The notes: generated by a model from the letters alone, not told the origin. Positions 13,325 to 24,810 are shown, counted from the stretch's first letter. The stretch is DNA of 64,000 nucleotides from Telopea speciosissima (GCF_018873765.1 NC_057925.1:57858970-57922969); one strand, 5' to 3'. Numbers and translations are program-made.

Positions 13325-13555
13325 TTGAATTGTGAAATGCTAGGAATTTTTCTTTTCTTTTCTTTTGCTAATCCCAGAACTCTAGAAACCCTGACAGTCA
13401 TATAAAACTGTGAAATGCTAGGATGGAAATAGAACCATAATTGAATTGTGAAATGCTAGGAATTTTTCTTTTCTTTTCTTTTTCTAATCCCAGAACTCTA
13501 GGAACCCTGACAGTCATATAAAACTGTGAACTACTAGGATGGAAATACAACAGCA
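13325..13555. repeat. Two-copy tandem repeat, 116-bp period
   Basis: TTGAATTGTGAAATGCTAGG begins at 13325 and again at 13441; both copies continue through TTTTCTTTTCTTTTC, the phrase CCCAGAACTCTAG and CCCTGACAGTCATATAAAAC. It lies in block A only; the matching place in block B (near 27.7 kb) is not duplicated. Confidence 0.85.
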
Positions 13556-13869
13556 ATTTATTTTTTTATTGTTAAGAATTTCTCATTAGTGCTTCAGCTT
13601 AAACAGTGGGAGTACTACTTTAGGAATTAGGGCTTCTCTTGACTTCAAATTGATGCTGTGAGCTAATCATAGTCATGTCTGGAGATCAAGAAATTGAAGT
13701 AATGCTTCATAGAGAAACAATCTGATGAAGAGGGAAGCACAATCTCATGTTCATGTGAGGAGAGAGACAAATTGTTGCAACTGTATCAGTAGGGTGATGA
13801 ACACTAATTCTCCACATATTTGGTGTCAGAAAGACATAGAATCTTTTGTAAAAACTGAAACCAAACCAC

Positions 13870-14230
13870 GAAGCAGAAAACACAATGTATCAGAAGAAAG
13901 TATAATCAAATAATCACAACGCAATGATATACGTGATTCGGCAAGGTGCCTACGTCCACGGTGAGATGAGAGCGGCTTCACTACGAATGGAGAATAGGGC
14001 TACAAGCTCTCTTCCTCTTGCCTCTCTGTTTTACAAAGAATTCCCTCTTAACCTAACTCCCATCACTACCAATTTAAAGGGAAACATAGAGATACAATTT
14101 GGATTCAAGACACCAATCCTCAATATCTCAGGCACCAAACTGGTTATTTTAAGAACATTCCTTGCAATCCATGACCCTTGCTATTTTATTCAAAGCTTCA
14201 TTGAATAGAGAGCCACGAATTCAACATTGA
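13870..14230 (-). mobile_element. Possible LTR fossil in block A (reverse orientation)
   Basis: Contains ACGTGATTCGGCAAGG followed by GCCTACGTCCACGG, the reverse-orientation form of a phrase common in copia-like LTRs (GTGGACGTAGGC then a CACGTA segment). The same sequence lies in block B at about 28085-28450, so the insertion predates the block duplication. Ends not determined. Confidence 0.35.
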
Positions 14231-14239
14231 TTACATTGT

Positions 14240-15005
14240 CATATCCCAGTAAATTCAAAGGGTGCACACTCAAAAATCCCAAATTCAATTTGGACAAGAG
14301 GCCCAGAGTTGCTGAACCCGCACATAGCACCACTCTTTTCAGCCACTAAGACCTTGCTCTTCCCCTCAGCACTACAACCATCTATCAACAAGTGTGTGGG
14401 ATGGCTTATTTCTCCTCTTCCATTTCAAAGTTGTAAAGTTAGATGGTTTTATCAATCGCAACCATCAAGCGATTATATATGAATATATTTGGTATAGAGA
14501 ATCTGACATGTCAAAAGGTAGACATATGACATATCTATTACCATCTCTTGTAAAACAATAAAACCAACATCATTAAATGAAGGACACAAAAGATATGAAA
14601 AAAGACTGAAGGCTTGTAACTTTATGCCGATATCTAGAAAATCAATTCATCATCAATCACAAACAAAGCTCAGTCAGCAACCCCAATTTCAGTTAAGACA
14701 AAGAGGCATGAAGTTGTTGAACCCAGACATAATGCCATTCTGTTTAGCCATTATGATTTGCTGCCACAGCTTGCCTTGCTCTTTCCTAGGCGCCATAGCT
14801 ATCTGTCAAGAAAGGCAGCTTATGGTTTATTACTCCATTTACTTTTGCAAAGCTGGATGGTTAATCAACTGCAAAACAACGAGTGATTGTATATAGTGAA
14901 ACTGGTATATAGAATCTGAAAAGTCAAAGGGCAGACAAATCTATTACCATCTCTGACAAACTGACAAAAGCAATGTCATTAAATAAATGATACAAGTTAC
15001 AGAAC
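14240..15005. repeat. Diverged internal tandem duplication, about 400-bp period
   Basis: The module at about 14280-14600 (GTTGCTGAACCCGCACATAG, then GATGGTTTTATCAATCGC, then a block with ACATCATTAAATGAAG) recurs at about 14680-15003 (GTTGTTGAACCCAGACATAA, GATGGTTAATCAACTGC, GTCATTAAATAAATGA). Block B has both modules too (28490-28830 and 28930-29250), so this duplication is older than the block duplication. No coding potential is recognised. Confidence 0.6.
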
Positions 15006-16423
15006 AAGCCTGAGACTCTCACCTTGAACTCACTTCAAATGTAATATGAAGGGTTGAAATTACATGTTCAGAAAATTATTTCATCATCATACAGCCAATT
15101 ATTCACCTTGCCTTGTGATTTCCATGTCGATATTATGTCAAACCTATACATATATGATCATCAGTCAGCGGATAGGAAAGTGAATATTCTGGTTCAAGTC
15201 AATATATGAGAAAAAGAGTATATAGGGACATAATGATAACGGAGAAATGTGATTTCTGCCTCACCGTCACCCATGAATTTGTAACATTCGAAGTCAATTA
15301 ATTTTGAGAAATCAAGCAGTAAGTATCATCAACCAACTTAAGGAATACAAATATATTGTCCTAAGATAATACAAAATCTATTAAGATCAAGTGTTTTAGA
15401 TTAAGACAGGGAACATGACAACATTTAGCCAGAAAAGTGGACAAAATGAACAAAAAAAAACAAGGTAAAGTTTAAGAAAATCCTACAGACATTTTTTTTA
15501 AAATTTGATATAATGGCATAAGTCCACATTCAACCTCTAATCATAATGTGCAAACTCTATACAATATTTTCAACCAAGGGATAACCTGTTCAGCCTTATT
15601 AGAATTTGAGTTCGGTCAATACAATGAAATACCATCTCCTACTTTTATTCGATGCAAAGTGAAAAACCTTACCAGCGCTTGACATGCCTCAAAACCTCTT
15701 GAAAAAGAGGGGTGCTTTACCAATGCCTATTAGCATCATCAACCACTGTGACAGGCAACAAGGGATGTAAAATTATGATCATTGTCTTGGAAATCTTGGG
15801 AGACTTCAACAGTGTAGGAAATGAACCTGTTTCATTTGAATCATATTTCAGTTGAACAATGAACGATTAGAGTTTGATAGAGAGGGCGCTTTAGCCTGGG
15901 ACTACACTATAGGGTGAATTGAAATTAGATTGATCTATAGATGGAATCTCTAACACTGTTTCTGTGTTGATAATAATATCTATCCACTGTTTAAAAGTAA
16001 ATATCTTTAATTCTAAATAAAGTTCGGGTGAAAACTGTGTGATTTCATTGTGTTAACCCAATATAATTCAAAGCCAACTGAAATTAAATTTTCCGAACAT
16101 TATAGGCTTTAGTCAAATTTGCTTGGGTTCCATTGGGTAGCTCTGATTCATTGGAGCTAGAGCTAAAATTTTGAAAATGGCATCATGCTTTGCTAGCATA
16201 AAAGGTAAGTGGCTACCTTAACAAGGGTCAGAAAAAGGTGCTTATCAAATTTCAACCGTTATGCTGGTGTCATTGCCAGTACACAACTAAGATAAATTTA
16301 GAAATCAAATTGCTATTAATAATGGTAGGCTTTGCTCTTTCATAAAACTATAGAGAAGGTATGTATAGATCTGCTGGTGTCCTTGTTCCCTACCCTGTCA
16401 TTAGCATCTAGTCAGATTGACAA

Positions 16424-16540
16424 ATTGAGTTAGATGAACATTGATTTGGAAGATAAAACAACAGGTGAAATTTTAAAAGACTATTGAGTTAGATGAACAT
16501 TGATTTAGAAGATAAAACAACAGGTGAAATTTTAAAAGTC
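16424..16540. repeat. Two-copy tandem repeat, 59-bp period
   Basis: ATTGAGTTAGATGAACATTG starts at 16424 and 16483; the copies differ at only a couple of positions. Block B (near 31460) has a single, diverged copy, so this duplication arose after the blocks separated. Confidence 0.85.
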
Positions 16541-16686
16541 TATGTTACCACTGTAAAATAATATTTTCATCAATCAGATAATTATGAAAATTCATGAGAC
16601 TTTAATAATAATTGTACCTGGAGATCAGATTTGCCCCTTTATTTTCAGTGAGAATCAATTTAAGGGAATGACTGGGATTTGAGTCT

Positions 16687-16777
16687 CATGCGAAGCGGGG
16701 GTAAGACTGCGTACATTATGACCTTCCCCAGACCCCACAGTGGCGGGATCCTCGTGCACTGGGTTACACCCTTTTTT
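16687..16777 (+). mobile_element. 5'-truncated SINE (Au-type)
   Basis: Matches the 3' part of a plant Au-type SINE: AAGACTGCGTACATTATGAC, then GACCCCACAGTGGCGGG, GTGCACTGGGTTACACCC and a terminal T run. It is flanked by a perfect 16-bp direct repeat, ACTGGGATTTGAGTCT, at 16671-16686 and 16778-16793. The matching site in block B (about 31650) has no element, so it inserted after the block duplication. The tRNA-like head is missing. Confidence 0.85.
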
Positions 16778-16859
16778 ACTGGGATTTGAGTCTACAAATT
16801 GTAGAGCAGCTTGGGGTTGTAATTCCATAAATGAAAAAATTTCAGCTAATAAACTAATA

Positions 16860-17629
16860 ATTGGGGTTGTAATATCATAAATGAAAAAAATTCAGCTAAT
16901 AATACAATTTACACAAATAAATAATTTTGAAGAAAATTTATGGAAAATAAAAGTGAACAGGACATAGAAGGCTGTGTTTGAAGGGGTACATGCAAAAAAA
17001 TTGGAAAACAGTGGCTGTGATGCGGTGGATGCCTAACCACATCTCTGAAATTCCTCTAAAAAACAAATGAGATAATTATTTGAAGATAAATCAAGTACAT
17101 CTCAAATATAGCGGAAAGAACCATAAACTAAAAACCCAAATCCTAGAGTTTTGTGAAAATTCATAACTTACTAAAAAATAGATATGGAAGTAGAAACAAT
17201 TTAATATGGCTAAACCATGTAAAATTGGAATCTTCAAAACAAAATGGTTAGTAAGGCTTGTAAAGAAATGGACACTCTTAGCAATAATCAAGTGCAAGAA
17301 AACATTTTTTTCATAAATAACAAAAGAACTTTGAGCTTAACCTTAATTCAAGTGAAAAAAGTAAATGGAAAATAATCATGTTCAAGCCATTGTCCAATGT
17401 TATTTCTATTTTTCATAAGGAAAAGAGAGAAAAAATAGTAACCTACTTCCTTTAAATTGTCCTATGGATGGGAAGAGGACAACTCATCACAAGAAATGGA
17501 CTTCTTCCAATAATTCTGGTTCCTTGCACATTTCTCTTCTGCATATTAGAAGCAAAGAAGCAAAGATCAAGAAGCAATTATTTCCCAAAACAAAAAAATT
17601 GAAAAAAAAGGAAGATTGGGGAAGATTGG

Positions 17630-17671
<42 letters not shown>

Positions 17672-17960
17672 CCTGAAGAAGATGAGAAGTGTAATTTTCT
17701 TTCCGCTTGTGTTTGGTCTCTTTATTGGATCTGTCTAAATGTAACATAGTAGGTTACAAATGAGTTTAATGTTTTCAGCCAATGAGGATATTCTAAATAA
17801 GGATAGTAGATGACAGAAGAAATGAGTGACAAGTCTTTTGTAACCTACCTGAGTTACAAGGACTAGACAAACCCCTCTTTATTCCTTCAAATAAATAGAC
17901 TTGAACCCCGGGGAGTAGCTCAGTTGGCTTGAAGGGTCTCAGTGGTAGCTGCTATGAGGA
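16860..17960. repeat. Downstream region of the truncated NLR copy (repeat of 18390-19440)
   Basis: This stretch aligns with 18390-19440 and with 31710-33350 of block B: all share TTTTGAAGAAAA, AACCCAAATCCTAGAGTTTT, GAAGAGGACAA followed by CATCAC, and CATTTCTCTTCTGCA. Block A thus carries two tandem copies of NLR tail plus downstream DNA. A (GA)n microsatellite occupies 17634-17667. Confidence 0.8.
17634..17667. repeat. (GA)n microsatellite
   Basis: About 17 GA units. The corresponding place in block B (33214-33240) holds a GA-flanked run of 15 G instead. Confidence 0.95.
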
Positions 17961-18390
17961 GACCTCAAGAAATTCCGAATCTCAAGCACTTGAATCGATG
18001 CAAGGTTTCCAAGGCCTCAGGTGAAGTTGTCAAACTTTGACACTCAAAATTTTTTAGCAGTTTCAATGCAGTGAGATGTTGAATCCCTTCCAGTAGAGAT
18101 CTCAACACTCTACATTCTGAAATTTCAAACTGAGAACATAACTTGAGATTCTCAAAGAAGTAGTCTCTGGTAATCTCACTAGACTTTGACAATGTGTGAT
18201 GTTTAACTTCTCTGGTATTGCAGGAGCATGGAAATCAGGCAGCAACACCAATCTTTTAAGATATTCAATGGGCAAACACCGAAAGCATTGGCACTGTTGT
18301 CAGCTTGTTGCAATAACATAAGTCCAAGTTGGATTTGGTGAGACGTGGAAACATTGATGCAAATGATTATGTTGTGCTTCATCTTTCTGC
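17950..18390 (-). pseudogene. Truncated NLR (LRR) fragment, third copy
   Basis: On the minus strand, this matches the middle LRR part of the intact-length NLR in the same block. It reads FFENLKLCSQFEIS, then LLEGIQHLTALK and SLTTSPEALETL, equivalent to FFENLNSLSEFQIW, SLPEGIQHLTAL and GLTTLPEGLGSL. Upstream (18190-18390) it matches the stretch coding the LRRs around LSSMFPRLKDLSL but is broken. It has no NB-ARC part, no start and several frame breaks. With its copied downstream region it forms a partial tandem duplicate lying immediately 3' of the large NLR gene. It cannot encode a receptor. Confidence 0.8.
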
Positions 18391-19479
18391 AAATAATATG
18401 ATTTACATGAATAAATATTTTTGAAGAAAAAAATAAGGAAAATAAAAATGAGCAATATATAGAAGACTGTTCAGACTTTGGATGGGTAAATGCAAAAAAA
18501 TTTGGAATACTGTGACTGTGATTTCGTGAATGCCTCTGCCACATCTCCTAATTCCTCTAAAAAGAAACTAATATAATTACTAGAAAACTTTAAAATTAAT
18601 CAAGTACCACTCAAGTTATAGAGGGGGAAAACTTTATACTGTGGACCCAAATCCTAGAGTTTTATGAAAATTCATAAATTACTAAAAGAAATAGATATGG
18701 TAGTAGAAAAACTTAATATGGTTAAACCATGTAAAAATAGCAATCGTCACAATAAAATGGTTAGTAAGATTTATAAAGAAAGAGACACTCTTAGCAATAA
18801 TCAAGTGAAAGAAGAATATTCTTGTATAATAATGGAAAAAACTTTGAACTTAACCTGAAATCCAGTCAAGAAACTGATGAGAACAAAAATTTCCAAACAA
18901 ACCCATGCCGGGAGGGGGGGTTAGGGAAGAGAGAGAGAGAGATATCTTGTAAGAGCACTCTTTGTATTAAAAAATAAATAAGTAAAACAGAACTCTAAAA
19001 ATCAAATGGAGAATAATCATGTTCAAACCATTTTCTAATCTTTTTAATATGAAAACCAAAAAATATTACCTACTTCCTTTGAGTTTTCCTATTGATCGGA
19101 TGTGAAGAGGACAATGCATCACAGGTACTGGAGTTGTTCCAATAATTCTAGTTCCTTGCATATTTCTCTTCTGCAAATTAGAAGCAAACAAGGATAGAAG
19201 ATCAAGAAGCAATAATTTGCCTAAACAAAATATTGAAAGGGGTAGGGGAGGAGAATTGGGGGAGGTAGAGAGGGCCGGACCTGAAGAAGATGAGAACTGT
19301 AATTTCTTTCCATTACCACACGGTATCTTTATTCCTTAAAAGAAAGAGGCTTGAACCCCAGGGAGTAGCCCAGTTGGCTTGAAGCGTCAGTAGTAGCTGC
19401 TACAATCTTCTATGAGGGAGACCTCAGGGAATTCCTTGGAAGAGACAGAACTAGGTCAATCTGAAAATTCAATTACACC

Positions 19480-19640
19480 ATCCGAGTCAAGGTCACTGAG
19501 CCCATCGATTGATGCTCTATAACGAGAATAATCAGAGTCGAGGTCTCCACGCCCATCGGATGATGCTCTATAACAAGAATAATCAGAGTCGAGGTCTCCA
19601 AGCCCATCCGGTGATGCTCTCAAACAAGAACAATCACTAA
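19480..19640 (-). repeat. 51-bp repeat coding the acidic C-terminal tail of NLR A
   Basis: Three imperfect copies of a 17-residue unit (RASxDGLGDLDSDYS) close the protein, one per 51 bp. The unit is absent from NLR B, whose last LRR is followed by a short different tail. It appears to have grown out of a decayed LRR. Confidence 0.8.
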
Positions 19641-19689
19641 TCTGAAACGCTTCAAAAAGCGATGAGAGACTTTCCAAACCCTCCGGTAA

Positions 19690-20560
19690 CTTCTTCAGAT
19701 GTAGACATTCTGAAATTATCAGCTTTTTTAGTGCAGTGAGGTGCTGAATCCCTTCTGGCAGAGACGATAAATTACAGCAACCCTCAATTTCAAGTTCTTC
19801 AAGTGATAAGAGACTTCCCAAGCCTTTGGGCAATGTCTTCAGACCTGGACATTCCAGAATTCCCAGCCTTCTTAGAGCAGTGAGGTGCTGAATCCCTTCT
19901 GGCAGAGACCACAAATCAGAGCAATACCGAATCTCAAGCTCTCCAAGCGATGAGAGACTTCCCAAGCCCTTCGGTAATGCATCCAGAACCGGACATCCCC
20001 CTAATACCAGCTTTTTTAGTGTAGTGAGGTGCTGAATCCCTTCTGGTAGAAACGATAAATTACAGCAATCCTGAATCTCAAGCTCTTCAAGTGATGAGAG
20101 ACTTCCCAAGCCCTCCGGTAATGTCTCCAGAACCGGACATCCCAAAATATTCAGCGTTTTTAGTGCAGTGAGGTGCTGAATCCCTTGTGGCAGAGAAGAG
20201 AAATCAAAGCAACTTCGAATCTCAAGCACTTGAAGCGATGAGAGATTTCCCAAGCCCTTGGGTAACGTCTTCAGACCTGAACATCCTGAAATTACCAGCG
20301 TTCTTAGTGCACTGAGGTGCTGAATCCCTTGTGGCAGAGACGACAAATCAGAGCAATACTGAATCTCAAGCTCTTCAAGTGATGAGAGACTTCCCAAGCC
20401 CTCCGGTAATGCCTTCAGAACCGGAGATGCCCAAATATGCAGCGTTTTTAGTGCAGTGAGGTGCTGAATCCCTTGTGGCAGAGACGACAAATCAGAGCAA
20501 TTTCCAATCTTAAGCACTTGAAGCGATGAGAGACTTCCCAGGCCCTCCGGTAATGTTGTC
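19690..20560 (-). repeat. 144-bp LRR module array in NLR A (six full copies)
   Basis: The plus-strand phrase CCCAAGCCC(T/C)CGG recurs every 144 bp (for example at 20105 and 20249). Each unit encodes 48 residues, two LRRs: LPEGLGSLSSLxELEIxxC followed by SLPEGIQHLTALxxL. NLR B has three full copies. The high similarity between units points to recent unequal exchange or gene conversion. Confidence 0.9.
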
Positions 20561-23500
20561 AAGCCTTGGCAGTCATTAATTTGTAGGTGTTTCAGTGTAA
20601 TGAGGTGCCGAATCCCTTCCGGTAAAGATGCAAACTTATGACAACTCCAAATTTGAAACTCAGAAAGTGAGTTGAGATTCTCAAAGAAGCAGTCTGGCAA
20701 TCTCACTAGACTTGAACACTTTTCAATGTATAGCTCTTCTAGTGTTGCAGGAGCAGGGCAATCAGGCAGAGACACTAATCCTTCAAGACCTTTGATTTCC
20801 AAATTGTGAAGAGAGGTTAGATGTTGTATTACCCACGCCGAAAGCATTGGTACTCTTCTTAGCTTACCGCAATCTTCTAAAGACAAGTCCTTGAGACGTG
20901 GAAACATCGAAGACAGCAAATGCAAATTATTGTTATCTTCTTCTTCTTCTTCTTCATCATCAACATCAGCTTCTTCTTCTTCTTCTACTGAGATTGTCCA
21001 CTTCTCCAGATTTGGCATTGTATTGAGTTCAAGTTTTTCTAGCATTGGAAATAGTACAATTACTAATGGGTTTCCTTCTTCTTCTTCTTCTTCTCCTCCT
21101 TTATTATTATTCTCTCTGATCACCCTTCAGTAACAAACACTATATTGTAGATGGACTTCAGGGCATCTAATTTTTTTAGACAGAGACGCCTAAGGCAAGG
21201 GAATTCACCAATCAGTGGCAAATAGTAGAGATTAGAACAACTCCATAGCGTAAGCTCTACTAGATTTGGGAGCAGGGATGAAGAGTATATCATCCAACTT
21301 GACATCTTGAAGCCTTCGTACCACTCAATTTTCAACGCCTTAAGATTTGGGTGCGGCTGGAGATCCTCCAACACTTGTTCTTCATCTGCTACTGATAATA
21401 CCCTCGTCCAACTATGCCCACTAGACCAACTCAATGTCAAAGATTGAAGCTCCGACTTCAACTTCAAATTTGCTTCCTTGGCATCTCTGACATCTTTCAC
21501 ATTTCTAAGCTCCTTGATGGCTAATTCCCCTCCAAGCTGGTTTAGGCCATGCAACTCCCCAAGCCCACCACCAATCATGTCTTTATTGATCATTTCCTTT
21601 CTTCTTCTAGGGAAAAGGCCTCTTAGGAGGTCTGGTTCTCCGTTGCCCACAATGAAACATCCCAAAGTCTGAAGAGAAGACAACTGCCCTAACCCAAGTG
21701 GCATGTATTTTATACTTGGATCCAGACCCAACTCAAGATGTCTAAGGTTAACCATTTTAGTCATAACTGATGATGTGGGCCACTCTTCGAATTCCTTACA
21801 ACCCTCAAGTCTTAATGTTTGCAGCTTATATAACCTGCAAATAGAATTTGGGAGTTCTCTGAAATTATTGCCGCAGAGGTCAAGGTACCTTAATTGTTCC
21901 AACTGGTTACCTATCGACCACGGCACTTCACTCATTCTTAAACCACTTAACTTTAACACGCGCAAGCCTTGAAAAGTTGAGACAAATTGTTTCAGTTGGT
22001 AACCTCTTCCAATGCTGCTAATTCCCATCTCAAAATTACTTTGCATGTAAAGTGTTCGTAACTCTTGGGCCTTTTCATTAAAGGTTAACCCTAGAGGAGT
22101 TGGATGATTTAACTCGTCAGCCTCCTTAATATGAAAGTGAAACACCATGTGTCGTCCGATTCCCCCCTTATGAGATATAACAGAAGATATCACTGGACTA
22201 CTACTATTTCCTGAGGAGGAGGAGGAGGAAGAAGAGGAAGAAGAGGAGGAAAACTGATCTTCTACCTGCTCCGACCATTCAATCCCTGCGGCCCATCGTG
22301 CAAGACAATGCACCAGGTCATGCATTTTGCAATACTCAATGTTGCCAAACCTATCTTCCCTTACCTCTTGAAAGAACGATCTCCATAGTAATTTCCTGAA
22401 ATACCCATACCCAATGTCTTCTAATGACCTTATTGTACTGTGACTCTGACTTCCCACTCTAGATAGTGGTGGTGGTTGGATGAACCCATGTGCCATCCAT
22501 TGATGGATCAAATCATCAACAACTATTTCATGATCTTGTAGGAACATAGAACAATAAGCAAAACATTGCTTCAAATGGGATGGAAGGTGGTTGTAACTTA
22601 TCCTTAAAGCTACAGCAGGTACTATTTCTTCTTCTCCTAGGTTCCAAATTTGTGTATTTAGAATATCCAGCCAATCCCTTTTGTTTCTTTTAAGGAGCAA
22701 CAAACTTCCAAGTGCCTTCCACATTTTTTCACTATATCCTTCCCTATTCCCACTAGCTCAGGATGATGGTTTGCTACCTCATTATTTCCTTTCCCAAACG
22801 CACGTTCATTGAATAATGATTCACAATCATTTTCATTTAATCCTTCTAAATGGTAACTCAATGATTTAATCGGCTGCATGGTTTTTGCAACCATCTCACT
22901 ACGAGTAGTTACCAAGATCATACTTCCACTTGATGCCCTAACACTTATTAAAAGTTTTCTTGAGTTCTCCCATTTACTAGGATTATCATTCCAGACGTCA
23001 TCTAGGACAAGCAGATATCTCTTTCCAGATAGTTTCTCCCTAAGTTCTGACTCTGCTTGATCTTCCCACAAACCATCATAGTTATCATTGGTTAGAGATT
23101 CTAGAATTTTCTTTGCAAGTTGCAAAACATCAAAATCAAATGAGACACATACCCACATTCGCAACTCAAAATGCTTCTTAATGACCCTTTCATCGTTATA
23201 CACATACCGAGCAAGTGTTGTCTTCCCTAATCCGCCAATCCCAATTTTGGGAATGACCATCAGATTAATATTCTCTTCATTAGAATTGCTACCACCTGAA
23301 GTTAGCAATTCTATAAGAATTTCTTTATCTTTTTCTCTTCCCAAGACCTCAGATTCAATTACAATAGGGTCATCAGGAGTACTCCTATCGTCACCATTGA
23401 TGTTCATATCCACAGTTTGAGTTTTAAATTGAAATTTGGCTAGCTCAGCATCCTTTAGAATACAATCTAACCTCTCCATAATATCCTTTATTTTATGAGC

Positions 23501-24221
23501 CATTTTCAAACTAAATTTAGCTGGATTTGAACGTGAAAAGTTTCTGCGTACCTGTTTTGCTACCACAACGTTGTTGTTGTTGTTGTTGTTGTTTGGAGGC
23601 ATCACTTTCTTTCGCAAGGCTTCCGTTGCAAATTCATCCAACACATCTTCAACATCGTAAGCTACATCCATGACCTTTCTCAACCAATCTTTAACCACAT
23701 CATTCATTGCACCTTTCTTCTCCGCATCCAATAATATGGCATTGGTTGTGGATAAACAGTTCTTAAGCTTACTCAATTCCTGTTTTAATTCTCCAGATTC
23801 TAGTCCAATCTCTTGAATGAGGAGAGAGTCCAAACCCTCTAAGATTTTGGTTGCAAGATCAGAAAGTATTGCTTGTGCCATCCTTAATTTCTTGGTTAAT
23901 TAGGAAGGCCAAAGAGCTCCTGAGGAAGACAATTGTGAAAGACTGAGGACTAGAAGAAATTAAATATTGTGAAATTGTATGAAGAGATAGATGGTTCTCA
24001 CAACTCACAATAGGCAATTTATAGAAAAGAAAAAGAGATCACAATGGCCAATTTCTAATTTTCCATTGGATTCCTCTCAGGTGGAAGAGAGGACCCACAC
24101 GGAGGTGGTTCGAGTGGAGACATCTTTCTTGGTTAATAAGGAAGGCCAAAGAGCTCCTCCTCAGCCTTACCCTCTTGCTTCTTTTTGTAAAGCAAACTTA
24201 GAGACATGCTTTGCTGAATTT

Positions 24222-24450
24222 TTATCTCCTCCAATTCTGACACCATCCAATTTCCCTTCGATCCCTCACATGGGAGCTGAAATGACCACTTACCCATTGC
24301 CTAGACAAGTGTGTGTGTCCAGGCAGTGGGTAAGTGGTCATTTCAGCTCCCATGTGAGGGATTGGAGGGTGTCAAAATTGGAGGTGATAATAATCCTGCT
24401 TTGCTGAATTTTTATCTCCTCCAAATCTGACACCCTCCAATTCCCCAATT
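24222..24450. mobile_element. Foldback MITE, TTATCACCTCC family (copy 2 plus a partial third)
   Basis: TTATCTCCTCCAA at 24222 and TTGGAGGTGATAA ending at 24390 bound a hairpin whose arms (CCTCACATGGGAGCTGAAAT and its complement, then CCACTTACCCA and its complement) pair almost to the centre. Directly after it, 24398-24450 repeats the left flank and left arm (CTTTGCTGAATTTTTATCTC), a second partial copy. It lies about 350 bp upstream of the NLR A start codon. Confidence 0.8.
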
Positions 24451-24810
24451 TCAGATGATGACATAAATAAATAGTGTAAAATTTATCTGATTGGTCTTTG
24501 ATCGGCTCATAAATATGCCAAGTAGCATGTTAGATGAGGCCAATAAAGTTCCTTGCCCACCTGTCAAGTCTTAAACCCCACTTACAGCTGTCCAAGTGGT
24601 AAAACATAACTTTATAAGACGACGTGTACAAAAATATCTATATATATTTTTTGGTAAAAACGTGTACAAACAAACATACATGAGTGGATCTTTGATTGAA
24701 TTTAAGTCTGAAATTTGATAGATGACTATTCCCAGATGTTGTCCTTTTTTCCCTCAATTAGAATAACCAGTTCATCCTAGCTACTATCTTACAAAATTGT
24801 GTATAAACCA

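Larger units (their letters stand above)
19456..23881 (-). pseudogene. CC-NB-LRR resistance gene A (RGA/RPP13-like), broken by two frame slips
   Basis: Intracellular immune receptor family. From the ATG at 23881: coiled-coil domain with a Rx-type N-terminus (EDVLDEFATEAL near residue 85), NB-ARC with P-loop GIGGLGKTT, RNBS-A FELRMWVCVSF, kinase-2 YLLVLDDVW (the W marks the CNL class) and LVTTRS. At 22715-22718 the frame breaks: compared with copy B, 19 bp are missing and take with them the GLPL-type motif (GGMPLAAK). Reading resumes with LGSLL, the FAYCSMF and MHDLVH motifs, a serine run and LRRs to 21120. There a one-base slip moves to a third frame that carries an acidic E/D insert and six full 48-residue LRR modules, ending at 19456 with a repeated acidic tail. 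No intron can explain either break (both fall in regions normally free of introns). Total span 4.43 kb. It is most likely a pseudogene; a truncated CC-NB protein of 407 residues is possible. Confidence 0.85.
10380..24050. repeat. Segmental duplication block A
   Basis: Aligns in the same orientation with 25585-37640 (block B). Anchors: the GTGGACAAATATAGACCCC region at 10400 against 25600; CTTCAAATACCTTACTTGA at 12136 against 25993; the 13.7-15.0 kb and 27.9-29.3 kb stretches; the NLR downstream regions at 19.1 kb and 33.1 kb; the NLR genes; and the leaders upstream of both NLR start codons. Block A contains an additional truncated NLR copy and its repeated downstream region that block B lacks. 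Confidence 0.85.

Noticed and set aside
17900-17960. A tRNA gene
   Set aside because: Only an A-box-like phrase is present; there is no anticodon stem, B box or acceptor pairing that I can find.
20891-21133. Serine-rich plus-strand frame
   Set aside because: It is the antisense of the GAA/GAT acidic tract in NLR A.
22658-22760. A normal intron explaining the NLR A frame change
   Set aside because: Direct comparison with NLR B shows a plain 19-bp loss at the break and no suitable GT...AG pair; this part of such genes is normally one exon.
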